Position numbers and translations under genes: made by a program. This document shows positions 31,910-41,185 of a DNA stretch of 64,000 nucleotides, piece by piece (position 1 is the first letter of the stretch; each line of letters begins with the position of its first letter). The notes beneath the pieces are model-generated. The model made no database searches, had not been told where the DNA came from, and worked only from the letters and a program-made list of their open reading frames with translations. Source of the stretch: Roseiarcus sp037446355 (GTDB taxonomy: Bacteria; Pseudomonadota; Alphaproteobacteria; Rhizobiales; Beijerinckiaceae); contig JBBIIT010000002.1 of NCBI GenBank assembly GCA_037446355.1, positions 62,001-126,000 of the forward strand. Reading direction: 5' to 3'.

Positions 31910-34633
31910 TTACTGCGCCGCGATCGCTCCTGGGAACACGACTTCCACCAGCGTGCCGTGGTCCTTGCGGCTTTTGATCGAGAAATCCGCGTGGTTGGCC
32001 TCGACGAGCGCCTTGGTCAGCGGTAAGCCGAGCCCCGAGCCTTCGTCGCGACGTACGCCAGGTAGGCGTTGGAAACGCTCCATGGCTAAGCTCAGCTCAT
32101 TTTCGTTCATGCCGACGCCGGTGTCGCGGACGCGGATGACGGCGTGATTCGCCTCGTCGAGCGCGGTTGAAACGATCACCTGTCCGCCTGGCTCATTGTA
32201 TTTCACCGCGTTCGACATCAGATTGAGCACGATTTGACGCAGAGATCGTTCGTCGGCCATCACATTAGGCAACTTGTCGTATAGGGACAGTCGCACGATT
32301 ATTCGCTCGCGCGCCGCCTGGGGTTGCATCAAGATCACGCATTCGCGGATGATCCGGTTGGCGTCGACCGGCGCGAACTCCAGTTCCATCTTGCCGGCTT
32401 CGATCTTGGAGAGGTCGAGCAGGTCGTTGGCGAGGCTGACGACATGTTGCCCCGAAGCGTGAATGTCTTTGACATAATCCTTGTAGCGCTCGTTTTCGAT
32501 CGGACCGAAGCGTTCCTCCATGATCACCTCCGCGAAGCCGAGGATCGCGTGGAGCGGCGTACGAATCTCGTGGCTAACGCTGGCGAGAAACTCCGTCTTG
32601 CGGACGCTCGCTTTTTCCGCCGCGTCACGCGCGCTCTCAAGTTCTCTGCGCTCGGTGCTTTCGCGCGTCAGGTCTCGAAATAACGCCCCAAAATCACGCC
32701 TATCGCCCGATGCGAGGCGGCCAAAAGCAAGTCTTATGGGAAACGTTCGACCTTCCCGATCGCGCGCCATCAGCTCGACGCTTTCGTCCCTACTCGCGCG
32801 AGTTTCTTCTCGCGCCACGCGGTCGAGCAACGCGGTCGCCTCGCCTTGGCTGGCCGGCGCCAGCAGCATCAGGAAGCTCTCGCCGGCAACCTCCTTTTGA
32901 TCGTAACCGAACAGCGCTTCGGCGCGCGAACTGAGCCCAAGAATGTGGCCCAAGGCGTCAAGGCGAACCATTCCATCCGCCGCGACGTCGAGCGCCGCCG
33001 CGAAATCTCGCGCGCTGGCAGCTTGGATTTCGCCAGCGCGGCGCAGGGCACGAATTTCCGCCTGATGTTCGGCTTCATAGGCGCGACGCACCGCGAGCAG
33101 CGTCGCGGGTTCGCCTTCCCAACGGATCGCGCGCGCCTGCGCATCGACAAGGATTAGTTCGCCGCTGGAGGCCACCATCGTGATGCCCTGATCAGAGTTC
33201 TCCGGCGCTAGGACCGATGGGTCGCGACCGCGGAAGGCGGCGTTCAGTCCGTCTGCGTCGCGAAAGCTCGCTAGACTTTCGAAACCGAGGAGATCGAGAA
33301 GCGTCCGGTTGAGGTAGCGCGGCTCGCCGTCCTGCAGCACCAACGCCCCGGTAGGGAGCGCATCTAGCAACGCCGCGAGATCATGCGCTTCGGGCGGTGA
33401 GTTCGAACCTGCTCGCTCGACGACGCCCGATTGCTTCGCCTCCGACCGTCGGTCGGTCGGAGGCAGAGTGGGGTCACGCGCCTCGGCGCGCGGATTTCGA
33501 CTCTTGACCCCCAATGCGCGGGCGATTTCCCGGAACGCATCGCGCTCTTGGGAACTCAATTCGACCGCTCGGCCGTCGCGCGGAGATTCCGGTTCGCTGG
33601 GCGGGTTCGCCAGCACGCCAAGCGCGGTCGGACGTATCGGCACGACGTTTGGGGAGTTCGCTGGCGGAGCGAGGCCCGGTCGCAACACGACGATTTCGGC
33701 GCCTTTGGCCACGACTTCGTTGCGAACGTCCTCAGGCGACTGCGAGTTTTGCATGGTTTGTGGGGCCGCAATAAGTCGATCCGCGCCGAGCGATGGTTCC
33801 GGAGCCGAGCCTACCGCTAGCGGCGTCGGGGCCTCCACGACCTCGACCGTTTCTCCAGAGAAAACACCAAATCCGCGCAATCCCGCGAACTGGCGTTCGC
33901 GATCGACATAGGGCGCGCCCGAAATAAACGCCACATGTGCCAGTCCTTTCCCCGGCATCGGCCATTCGATCCGAAGACCGGTGAACGTTTTCCCGACCGC
34001 GAGGGCTTGCGACCACAAATTTGCGGCGTCGACGCCGACTCGCGCGCGCAGGCTATCGAGCGTTTCGGCCAACCGTGGCGCATTTGCGCCCAGTCTCGCG
34101 TCGAGGGCCGCGTCGCTCGGCCCGAACCGGCCGTCGCGATCTAGCGACCACAAGAAGCGCACGGCGGTCCCCGGCGCCGCAGTGCTCGGGCGCGGTGATT
34201 CAACCTTGCGCGTAGGCGCGATGATCGGGCGGGCGACTAGGCCGGCGGATTCCAAAGCAACGAGCACAAATTGCGCTTCATCCGCGCGCTCGCCGAGGCG
34301 CACGCAGAGCGCCGACATCGTGACCGGCTGCCGATCGGCGAAGAATCGAAGAAGTTCGAGGCGTGGTGCGCAATTCAACGGAAGATTTCGCGCGAGATGC
34401 CGCAGACGAGCCGCGCCCGGGCATTGCGCCCGGAAATATAGGGCGTCGAGATCCGCGAGGCCTTGCGCGCCCGCTTGCCTCAAAGCTGCGGGAGTTGCAA
34501 ATATTGCCTGCGCCGGGTCGCCCTCGGCCACAATCAAGGCGTCGCCGCGAGCCAACGCGGCCGCGAACGGGCCCCCGGCGAGCAGCGCGGCGACTTGGGC
34601 GATGTTGATCTGCGTTCTTGCGCCGACGGTCAT
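31910..34633 (-). CDS. PAS-containing sensor histidine kinase, PdhS/PleC-DivJ-like
   Basis: 907 residues, no membrane helix, so cytoplasmic. The long N-terminal half has no clear domain; two PAS-like segments follow (about 425-530 and 555-665). The DHp domain has His688 in SHEIRTPLHAILGFAEV followed by ERFGPIENERYKDYVKDI and LLDLSKIEAGK, the pattern shared by PdhS, PleC and DivJ kinases that act on DivK. The ATPase domain shows NLMSNAVKYNE, VRDTGVGM and GSGLGLPLTKALVEAN. Expected role: phosphorylation or dephosphorylation of DivK and thereby CtrA activity in the cell cycle. The start has GGGGAA upstream. Family is firm; exact orthology is not. Confidence 0.85.
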   Translation of the reverse strand: MTVGARTQINIAQVAALLAGGPFAAALARGDALIVAEGDPAQAIFATPAALRQAGAQGLADLDALYFRAQCPGAARLRHLARNLPLNCAPRLELLRFFADRQPVTMSALCVRLGERADEAQFVLVALESAGLVARPIIAPTRKVESPRPSTAAPGTAVRFLWSLDRDGRFGPSDAALDARLGANAPRLAETLDSLRARVGVDAANLWSQALAVGKTFTGLRIEWPMPGKGLAHVAFISGAPYVDRERQFAGLRGFGVFSGETVEVVEAPTPLAVGSAPEPSLGADRLIAAPQTMQNSQSPEDVRNEVVAKGAEIVVLRPGLAPPANSPNVVPIRPTALGVLANPPSEPESPRDGRAVELSSQERDAFREIARALGVKSRNPRAEARDPTLPPTDRRSEAKQSGVVERAGSNSPPEAHDLAALLDALPTGALVLQDGEPRYLNRTLLDLLGFESLASFRDADGLNAAFRGRDPSVLAPENSDQGITMVASSGELILVDAQARAIRWEGEPATLLAVRRAYEAEHQAEIRALRRAGEIQAASARDFAAALDVAADGMVRLDALGHILGLSSRAEALFGYDQKEVAGESFLMLLAPASQGEATALLDRVAREETRASRDESVELMARDREGRTFPIRLAFGRLASGDRRDFGALFRDLTRESTERRELESARDAAEKASVRKTEFLASVSHEIRTPLHAILGFAEVIMEERFGPIENERYKDYVKDIHASGQHVVSLANDLLDLSKIEAGKMELEFAPVDANRIIRECVILMQPQAARERIIVRLSLYDKLPNVMADERSLRQIVLNLMSNAVKYNEPGGQVIVSTALDEANHAVIRVRDTGVGMNENELSLAMERFQRLPGVRRDEGSGLGLPLTKALVEANHADFSIKSRKDHGTLVEVVFPGAIAAQ

Positions 34634-34777
34634 GTTCCCCGCAGTTCGGATCGCGTTCGCTCCCGCATTTCAGTCGGGCGCTTCAGCGGTCAGCATCCTT
34701 AGCAAATCCTTAAGGCTTTCGCTTGGATTTCGCCAAGACTTGTTCCGAGCGAACCGCCGACAAGGTTAAGAGAATTG

Positions 34778-34810
34778 TTGCAGCGCAAAATTCATGTTGC
34801 GTTGCAGCAA
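34778..34810. promoter_or_regulatory. TGC-rich inverted repeats upstream of the phasin genes
   Basis: Two TTGC...GCAA palindromes, TTGCAGCGCAA (34778-34788) and TTGCGTTGCAGCAA (34797-34810), lie 63-95 bp before the first phasin. PhaR repressors of polyhydroxybutyrate genes bind TGC-rich repeats in such places; that this is a PhaR site is inferred. Confidence 0.4.
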
Positions 34811-34872
34811 TCACCGTGTTAGATTCATTACGAGCCAAATAGGTTGGAACTCCAGGGAAAGCGAGACTCAAA

Positions 34873-35238
34873 ATGGCCAACGCTCCGTTTGAAATCCCTA
34901 ACGAGCTTCGTGATTTTGCCGAACGTAGCGTCGACCAAGCCCGTAAGGCGTTCGAAGGATTTGTTGCGGTCGCTCAAAAGGCCGTCGACGCAGTCGATAA
35001 CTCAGCCAACTCGGCGCAAAACAACGCCAAGTCCGTCGGCTCGCATGTGCTCGGGTTCGCCGAGCAAAATGTGAATGCGGCCTTCGACCTCGCCCATAAA
35101 CTCGTTCAAGCCAAAGACCCGCAGGAGGCCTTCGCTCTGCAGAGCGAATACTTGAAGAAGCAGCTCGGCGCCTTGCAGGAACAGGCCAAGGAGTTTGGCG
35201 CGATCGTGCAAAAAGCCGCCACTCCCGGCTCAAAATAA
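34873..35238 (+). CDS. phasin family protein
   Basis: Granule-coat protein that binds polyhydroxyalkanoate inclusions. 121 residues, almost all helical, with the Phasin_2 pattern: short FEIPNELRDFAERSVDQARKAF-type start, Ala/Asn/Val-rich amphipathic helix, then LVQAKDPQEAFALQSEYLKKQ near the end, which is the signature region. First of two tandem phasin genes. Upstream is a 239-bp gap shared with the divergent kinase, containing the TGC-rich repeats. Confidence 0.9.
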   Translation: MANAPFEIPNELRDFAERSVDQARKAFEGFVAVAQKAVDAVDNSANSAQNNAKSVGSHVLGFAEQNVNAAFDLAHKLVQAKDPQEAFALQSEYLKKQLGALQEQAKEFGAIVQKAATPGSK

Positions 35239-35289
35239 TTCCAAGGCGCTTCCCTTACCGTTCGCAATTTGAAGAAGAAGGACATCACC

Positions 35290-35799
35290 ATGGCAACCGC
35301 CCCAAAAAAGACCGCCGCCGCCGCCGTCGAACCCGCTTCCGCGTCGCTCGCGGTCGCACCGATGGCGGAAGTCTCGAAAATATTTGAGGCGCCCGCGGCC
35401 AATGTAACGGAGTTGCAGGACAAAGTTCGCGCCCTCGTCGAAAAGGGCCTTTCCGAGACCCGCGCCAATTATGCCAAGGTCAAATTGGCTGCCGATGATG
35501 CCTCCAACGCGCTCGAAGCCAGCTACGCCACCGCCAAGAGCGGCGTCGCCGAGCTCAACGGGAAAGCCATTGACGCTCTTCGCGCAAGCGCCGAAGCCAA
35601 TTTCGACTTCATGAAGGCGATCCTCGGCGTCAAATCCCCGACCGATCTACTCTCGCTGCAAAGCGACTTCGCCCGCAAGCAGCTGGAAATGCTATCCGGT
35701 AAGTCCAAGGAGATCAGCGCGCTCGCGCAGAAAGTCGCCAACGACTCTGTCGAGCCGATCAAGGCTCAAGTCGTCAAGACCTTCAAGGTTGCGCTCTAA
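35290..35799 (+). CDS. phasin family protein (second copy, longer)
   Basis: 169 residues from ATG 35290, set by GAAGAAGGA upstream. A Lys/Ala-rich N-terminal extension of about 25 residues precedes the phasin helix bundle; VKSPTDLLSLQSDFARKQLEML corresponds to the signature of the first copy. It is 51 bp downstream of the first phasin and followed by a strong hairpin terminator, so the pair forms a bicistronic unit. The basic Ala-rich tail might contact DNA, as in PhaM/PhaF-like proteins, but that is a guess. Confidence 0.9.
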   Translation: MATAPKKTAAAAVEPASASLAVAPMAEVSKIFEAPAANVTELQDKVRALVEKGLSETRANYAKVKLAADDASNALEASYATAKSGVAELNGKAIDALRASAEANFDFMKAILGVKSPTDLLSLQSDFARKQLEMLSGKSKEISALAQKVANDSVEPIKAQVVKTFKVAL

Positions 35800-35848
35800 T
35801 ACGCAATATTGGAACGCGAAGCGTCTCCTCCCTCGCTTCGTGATCTCG

Positions 35849-35876
35849 CGCCGCCCCGTCGGGGCGGCGATTATTT
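35849..35876. terminator. intrinsic terminator after the phasin pair
   Basis: Perfect 9-bp GC stem (CGCCGCCCC/GGGGCGGCG) with a GTC loop, followed by ATTATTT. It sits between the convergent phasin and serB genes and could serve both. Confidence 0.75.
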
Positions 35877-35879
35877 CGT

Positions 35880-36773
35880 CTAAGCCTCGACGAATTCCTT
35901 GCGCTCGATCCCCTGCGCGTAGAGCAACGCCGTGAGGTCGGCGTGATCGATGCGCGCGTCGGCGGCCGCAGCGACCTTGGGCTTGGCGCGATAGGCGACG
36001 CCGAGACCAGCTTCTCCGAGCATCGCGAGGTCATTGGCGCCATCGCCGACCGCGAGCGTCTGGCTCGGAAGAAGCCCGAGTTGGCGCGTTAGTTCGCGCA
36101 ACGCGGACAGTTTGGCATCCGCCCCCAGAATAGGTTCAAGGACGCGGCCGGTGAGACGCCCGTCTGCGACCTCAAGCCTATTAGCGCGGTGAATGTCGGC
36201 CCCGATCCATTTTGCGACGACGCCGGTGAACTGGACGAAACCGCCCGATACGACCGCTACATAACCGCCGCGCGCGCGCATTGTGGCGGCAAGCGTCCGC
36301 GCCCCTGGGTTTAATCGAATTCGCTTGGCGAGAACGTCGTCAATGACGCTCGCCGGCAAGTCTTTCAACAGCGCCACGCGCTCGCGCAAAGCCGAATCGA
36401 ACGGCAATTCGCCCCGCATCGCGCGTTCGGTGATCGCGGCGACATGCGCGCCAATTCCAGCGACGGCGGCGAGTTCATCGATGCACTCCTGGCCGATCAG
36501 CGTCGAATCCATGTCGGCGACCAGCAGCTTCTTGACGCGACCTTCCAGCGGCTGCACGACGAGATCCGCGCCCTCGCTTGTCGCCAGCGGCGCCAGAATC
36601 TGCCGCGCGCGTCCGTCGTCGCGGAAATAGAGGTCCGCCGCGACGCCCTCTTGGAGCCATCGCCGGGCAAGCCCACCGCCGAGGGCTTGCGCGGCTCGCG
36701 CTATCAAGGCATCGCTTAGCGTCGACTTGACGGGGTCAACGATAAAGGTGGCGACGGATTCGGGCGACGACAT
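35880..36773 (-). CDS. serB: phosphoserine phosphatase
   Basis: HAD-family enzyme giving serine from phosphoserine. 297 residues from the ATG at 36773; a TTG at 36788 is possible. The N-terminal ~85 residues are a regulatory-type domain, then the HAD core with nucleophile motif VADMDSTLIGQE (DxDxT), motif II VVSGGF, and motif III GDGANDLAMLGEAGLGVAY. Divergent from miaA with a 30-bp gap. In serine-cycle methylotrophs serine supply is central, but this gene alone does not show that pathway. Confidence 0.95.
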   Translation of the reverse strand: MSSPESVATFIVDPVKSTLSDALIARAAQALGGGLARRWLQEGVAADLYFRDDGRARQILAPLATSEGADLVVQPLEGRVKKLLVADMDSTLIGQECIDELAAVAGIGAHVAAITERAMRGELPFDSALRERVALLKDLPASVIDDVLAKRIRLNPGARTLAATMRARGGYVAVVSGGFVQFTGVVAKWIGADIHRANRLEVADGRLTGRVLEPILGADAKLSALRELTRQLGLLPSQTLAVGDGANDLAMLGEAGLGVAYRAKPKVAAAADARIDHADLTALLYAQGIERKEFVEA

Positions 36774-36803
36774 GAGTATTCCGACCAAGTTGGGAAGCGG
36801 CGA

Positions 36804-37712
36804 TTGAAAATTCGTGCGCTCCTCATCGCAGGCCCGACCGCCAGCGGCAAGTCAGCCGTCGCTTTGGCGCTTGCGCGCCGATTTCACCTCGAGATAGTCA
36901 ACGCGGATTCGATGCAGGTCTATCGCGATCTGAGCATTCTGACGGCGCGCCCCGCCGCCGCGGAGGAGCGCCTCGCGCCGCATCGGCTGTTCGGTGAAAT
37001 CGACGGCGCCGAGAACTTCTCGGTCGGGCGATGGCTTGAAGCGGCGGGCGCGATTCTGACTAGGGCGACCCGGCCGCTGATCGTCGTCGGGGGCACAGGG
37101 CTCTATTTTCGCGCCCTGACGCAAGGCCTCTCGCACATTCCTGCTGTGCCCGGGGATTTGCGGGCGCGTATTCGCGCCGAGGCGGAGGGCGTCGAAACGC
37201 TTTCGCTGCATACGCGGCTCGCCGAGCGCGACCCGGCGTCGGCGGCGCGGTTGCGCCCAAGTGACCGCCAGCGCGTGCTGCGGGCGCTTGAAATATTCGC
37301 CGCATTCGGCCGTCCGTTGCTGGACTTTCAGAGCGCGCGCCAGCCGCCGCCGCTCGCCGCCGGCCAATGGACGGGACTGTTCCTTACTCCGGACCGCGCC
37401 GCGCTCAATGTCCGTATTGAAAGCCGCTTCGCCGACATGCTGCGCGACGGGGCGCTCGGCGAAGTCGCCGCGCTCGTCGCGCGCGGCCTCGACCCGGCGC
37501 TGCCAATCATGCGCGCCCACGGCGCGCCGCATTTGATCGGGTATCTGAACGGCCGGATTTCGCTTGCCGAAGCCGCCGCGCTTGGGGTGCGCGACACCCG
37601 ACAATATTCCAAGCGGCAATTCACCTGGGCCCGACATCAGATGTCCGACTTCGCCTGGGTCGCGCCCGGCGACGCCGAAGCGTTAGGGGCGCAACGGCTC
37701 GCCTTTCTCTGA
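36804..37712 (+). CDS. miaA: tRNA dimethylallyltransferase
   Basis: Adds the isopentenyl group to A37 of tRNAs reading UNN codons. 302 residues. P-loop GPTASGKSAVALAL at the N-terminus, NADSMQVYRDL (base-flipping/catalytic Asp region), VGGTGLYFRAL and the C-terminal TRQYSKRQFTWAR (Arg-rich tRNA contact) are present. Start is TTG at 36804 with GGGAAG upstream; no ATG is available. Adjacent to ligA (25 bp) in the same direction. Confidence 0.95.
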   Translation: MKIRALLIAGPTASGKSAVALALARRFHLEIVNADSMQVYRDLSILTARPAAAEERLAPHRLFGEIDGAENFSVGRWLEAAGAILTRATRPLIVVGGTGLYFRALTQGLSHIPAVPGDLRARIRAEAEGVETLSLHTRLAERDPASAARLRPSDRQRVLRALEIFAAFGRPLLDFQSARQPPPLAAGQWTGLFLTPDRAALNVRIESRFADMLRDGALGEVAALVARGLDPALPIMRAHGAPHLIGYLNGRISLAEAAALGVRDTRQYSKRQFTWARHQMSDFAWVAPGDAEALGAQRLAFL

Positions 37713-37737
37713 ATCGACCTATGCGATAAAAGCGCGG

Positions 37738-39831
37738 ATGGCCCCTCGCAACCTACCTAAAAAAACGCCCGTCCTCGACGCCGCCCGTGAGGAGCGCGCG
37801 CGCCTAGCGGTCGAGCTCGCCGAGCATGACCGTCGCTATCACGCCGAGGACGCGCCGGTCATTTCAGACGCTGAATACGATCGGTTGCGACGCCGCTACA
37901 ATGAATTGGAGGCCGCGTTTCCGGTTCTCGCCGCCGAACATTCGCCGGCCGACAAAGTCGGCGCGGCCCCGAGTGAGAAATTCGCCAAGGTCAAGCACGC
38001 GGTTCCCATGCTGTCTCTCGGCAACGTATTCGAGGATGAGGAGGTTATGGAATTCTGCGCCCGCGTGCGACGATTTCTCGCCCTAGCCGAGGACGCGCCG
38101 CTCGCGGTCGTCGCAGAGCCGAAGATCGACGGACTTTCTTGCTCACTGCGCTACGAGCAGGGCGAGCTGACGCAGGCGGCTACGCGCGGCGACGGCTACG
38201 AAGGTGAGGACGTCACAGCCAATGTGCGCACGATCGACTGCATACCCCAGCGCCTGCACGGATCGCCGCGAGTATTCGAAGCGCGGGGAGAAATCTATAT
38301 GGCGCGAGCCGATTTCGAGGCGCTCAACGTGCGCCAAGTCTCCGCCGGCAAACCGAGCTTTGCCAATCCGCGCAACGCCGCGGCAGGCTCATTGCGGCAG
38401 CTCGACCCCCGCGTAACGGCCGAGCGACTGCTAGCTTTTTTCGCTTACGCTTGGGGCGAAACGAGCGAACCCGTCGCCACCACGCAACATGGCGCCATCC
38501 AGGCCTTCCATCGCTACGGTCTGCCAACCAATCCGCTGACCAAACTCTGCCACAGCGCCGAAGAGATGCTTGCTCATTTTCGTAGTATCGAAGCGAGGCG
38601 GGCAGAGCTGCCCTATGACATCGACGGCGTCGTTTACAAAGTCGATGATCTCGCCCTGCAAGAGCGACTCGGCTTCGTATCGCGCAGCCCGCGTTGGGCG
38701 GTCGCGCATAAGTTTCCAGCCGAACGGGCGACGACCGTTGTTGATGCGATCGAGATCCAGGTCGGGCGCACCGGCGCGCTGACGCCGGTCGCCAAGTTGA
38801 AGCCCGTCAATGTCGGGGGCGTCGTCGTTTCCAACGCGACGCTACACAATGAAGACGAGATCGCGCGCAAGGACGTGCGCGTTGGCGATACCGTAATCGT
38901 GCAGCGCGCTGGCGATGTGATCCCGCAAATTGTCGATGTGGTCAAAGACGAAGCGCACGAACGGCGCGAGAGATTCACCTTCCCGCATAAGTGCCCCGTC
39001 TGCGGTTCGGCGGCGGTGCGCGAAATCGACGAAAAGACCGGCATGGCGGACGTCGTGCGCCGGTGCACAGGGCGCCTCGTCTGCGCCGCGCAAGCGGTGG
39101 AGGGCCTCAAGCATTTCTGCTCGCGCAACGCCTTCGACATCGAAGGCCTCGGCGACAAGCAAATCGAGTTATTTTTCAACGAGGGTCGGATCAAGACGCC
39201 TGCCGATATCTTCACGCTCGCGGCGCGTGACGGCGTTGGCGCACCGCCGCTGCGCGAATGGGAGGGTTTCGGCGAGACTTCGGCGCGCAATCTCTTCGCG
39301 GCCATAGAAGCGCGGCGTTCCGTCGTCTTCAATCGCTTCTTATATGCGTTGGGCATTCGTCATGTCGGCGAGACCAACGCGCGTCGACTTGCGCGCTACT
39401 TCCAAGATTTCGATGAGTTGCGCCGGGCGGCGCGCGCGCCGGGCGCGGTTGAGACGCTCGGCGGCATCGAAGGCGTCGGGCCGGTTGTCGCCGAGGCGGT
39501 CGCGGATTTCTTTGCGGAGCCGCACAACGAGGCTGCGATTGACGCATTGCTGGAGCAAGTGACGATTGAGCCCATGGAGGTGGTCGTCGCCGGGCATCCG
39601 CTCGCGGGCAAGACCGTCGTCTTCACCGGATCGCTCGAGCGCATGACGCGCGACGAGGCGAAAGCCCTCGCCGAGCGGCTTGACGCCAAGGTGTCGGGAT
39701 CGATCTCCGCCAAGACGGATCTCGTCGTCGCGGGGCCGGGCGCGGGATCGAAGTTGACGAAAGCGCGGGAACTCGGCGTCGAGACGATCGACGAGGAAGA
39801 GTGGCTGCGGCGCGCCGGTCGTGCCTCCTAA
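37738..39831 (+). CDS. ligA: NAD-dependent DNA ligase
   Basis: Seals nicks in replication and repair using NAD+. 697 residues, complete. Adenylation Lys in EPKIDGLSCSLRYEQG, NAD-binding Ia domain around HDRRYHAEDAPVISDAEYD, OB fold, four-Cys zinc finger (CPVCGS ... CTGRLVCAAQ), helix-hairpin-helix repeats (GIRHVGETNARRLARYF, IEGVGPVVAEAV), and a C-terminal BRCT domain (GKTVVFTGSLERMTRDEAKALAE is its start). Convergent with cfa with a 4-bp overlap of stop regions. Confidence 0.97.
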   Translation: MAPRNLPKKTPVLDAAREERARLAVELAEHDRRYHAEDAPVISDAEYDRLRRRYNELEAAFPVLAAEHSPADKVGAAPSEKFAKVKHAVPMLSLGNVFEDEEVMEFCARVRRFLALAEDAPLAVVAEPKIDGLSCSLRYEQGELTQAATRGDGYEGEDVTANVRTIDCIPQRLHGSPRVFEARGEIYMARADFEALNVRQVSAGKPSFANPRNAAAGSLRQLDPRVTAERLLAFFAYAWGETSEPVATTQHGAIQAFHRYGLPTNPLTKLCHSAEEMLAHFRSIEARRAELPYDIDGVVYKVDDLALQERLGFVSRSPRWAVAHKFPAERATTVVDAIEIQVGRTGALTPVAKLKPVNVGGVVVSNATLHNEDEIARKDVRVGDTVIVQRAGDVIPQIVDVVKDEAHERRERFTFPHKCPVCGSAAVREIDEKTGMADVVRRCTGRLVCAAQAVEGLKHFCSRNAFDIEGLGDKQIELFFNEGRIKTPADIFTLAARDGVGAPPLREWEGFGETSARNLFAAIEARRSVVFNRFLYALGIRHVGETNARRLARYFQDFDELRRAARAPGAVETLGGIEGVGPVVAEAVADFFAEPHNEAAIDALLEQVTIEPMEVVVAGHPLAGKTVVFTGSLERMTRDEAKALAERLDAKVSGSISAKTDLVVAGPGAGSKLTKARELGVETIDEEEWLRRAGRAS

Positions 39832-41135
39832 GGGCGATATAGGTCGGCGCGGGTCGGCGGCAGACCAACCGGACCCTTAACACGCTTCGAGGCGAGCGTC
39901 TGGTAGAGCCCGCAATTGTTGCGTTGAAAGACGATCGAGCAGGCGGCAAGATAGGCGAGCCAGACGCGCGTCTTGACCTCGCCGACTTCTGCGACCGCTT
40001 CACCGTAACGCGCGCGAAGCCTGTCGTGCCAGAAGCGGCATGTGCGTTGATAATGTTCGCGCCAGCCTTCAACATCGTGAATCTCGAAGCCGTGAAGCTC
40101 CAGATTGGAAATCGTCCGGCCAAGATGATCGAGTTCGCCTCCGGGAAAAATATAGCGGGTCAAAGCCGCGAACTCCGGTCGCTTTTTGCCGCCGCGCGCG
40201 GCCGAACTCTTGCCTGGCCGCGTGATCGCATGATGCAGATAGAGCCCGCCCGGCTTCAGCAGGCGATGCACGGTCTGAAAATAGGTCGCGAAATGGGAGA
40301 CGCCGATCGCCTCGAACATGCCGATCGAGCTGATCTTGTCGAACCTCGCCTCGCCTTCGAGCAAAGAATAGTCGCGTAATTCGAAAGTCACTTTGTCCCG
40401 TAAGCCGAGACGTTCCACCTTTTCGCGCGCATAGGCGATCTGCTGTTCCGAGAGTGTCACGCCGACGACCGTTACGCCGTAATTGCGCGCCGCATGACAG
40501 GCGAGCGAACCCCAGCCGCTGCCGATGTCGAGCATCGTCTCGCCCGGCCTCAAGCGCAATTTCCGGCAGATCATGTCGAGCTTCTGTATCTGCACTCGGT
40601 CGAGATCGTCGCTCCAATCATGGAAATAGGCGCAGGTGTAAACCATTTCCCTGTCGAGCCAGAGCGCGTAGAAAGCATTAGAGACGTCGTAGTGGTAGGA
40701 TATGTTCTTTTGGTTTTCGCTCTGGCTGCCGTCGCTTTCTCGGTCGCCGGCGATCGATTCTAGTGGCCACGGCCCGCCGCGCGGGGTGAACAGAAAATTG
40801 GCCGCGGTCCACAATGCCCTGATCTTACTCAAGCGGCGCGTCAGTTGTTTGGTTTTGCCTTGCGGACGTTTCTGGACGAGGTCGAAGATACCGCCATTGA
40901 CGATGTCCAGTCGCTTGGCGGCCCAAAGATTGGCGAGCGTGGCGATCTTGGGCGAGCGCAGGAGGCCCGCGATAGCGCCCTCGTCGGCAACGGCGATCGC
41001 CAGCGCGTCGCGCGGCCAATCGGAGGGAACCATCGAATCGTCCCATAGACGAAAGCCGAATTGCAACTCCAAGCGCTTGTGGGCGTCAGCGAGCAGCGCC
41101 CTCGCGCTTGACAGACGACGTTGGCTAGCTCCCAT
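39828..41135 (-). CDS. cfa: cyclopropane-fatty-acyl-phospholipid synthase family
   Basis: SAM-dependent methylene transfer to unsaturated acyl chains of membrane lipids. 435 residues. An N-terminal lipid-binding part (about 1-130), then the methyltransferase domain: ISYHYDVSNAFYALWLD, ACAYFHDW-like region, SAM loop LDIGSGWGSLACHAA, GVTLSEQQ, and EAIGVSHFATYF with the catalytic region. C-terminal FWHDRL and WLAYLAACSIVFQRN are typical. Start ATG has AGGAG 8 bases upstream. Divergent from the GNAT gene over about 50 bp. Confidence 0.93.
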   Translation of the reverse strand: MGASQRRLSSARALLADAHKRLELQFGFRLWDDSMVPSDWPRDALAIAVADEGAIAGLLRSPKIATLANLWAAKRLDIVNGGIFDLVQKRPQGKTKQLTRRLSKIRALWTAANFLFTPRGGPWPLESIAGDRESDGSQSENQKNISYHYDVSNAFYALWLDREMVYTCAYFHDWSDDLDRVQIQKLDMICRKLRLRPGETMLDIGSGWGSLACHAARNYGVTVVGVTLSEQQIAYAREKVERLGLRDKVTFELRDYSLLEGEARFDKISSIGMFEAIGVSHFATYFQTVHRLLKPGGLYLHHAITRPGKSSAARGGKKRPEFAALTRYIFPGGELDHLGRTISNLELHGFEIHDVEGWREHYQRTCRFWHDRLRARYGEAVAEVGEVKTRVWLAYLAACSIVFQRNNCGLYQTLASKRVKGPVGLPPTRADLYRP

Positions 41136-41185
41136 TTCGAGGGCTCCTGGAACAATGTTCGTTGCGCCCCGATAGACCTTTTTCT

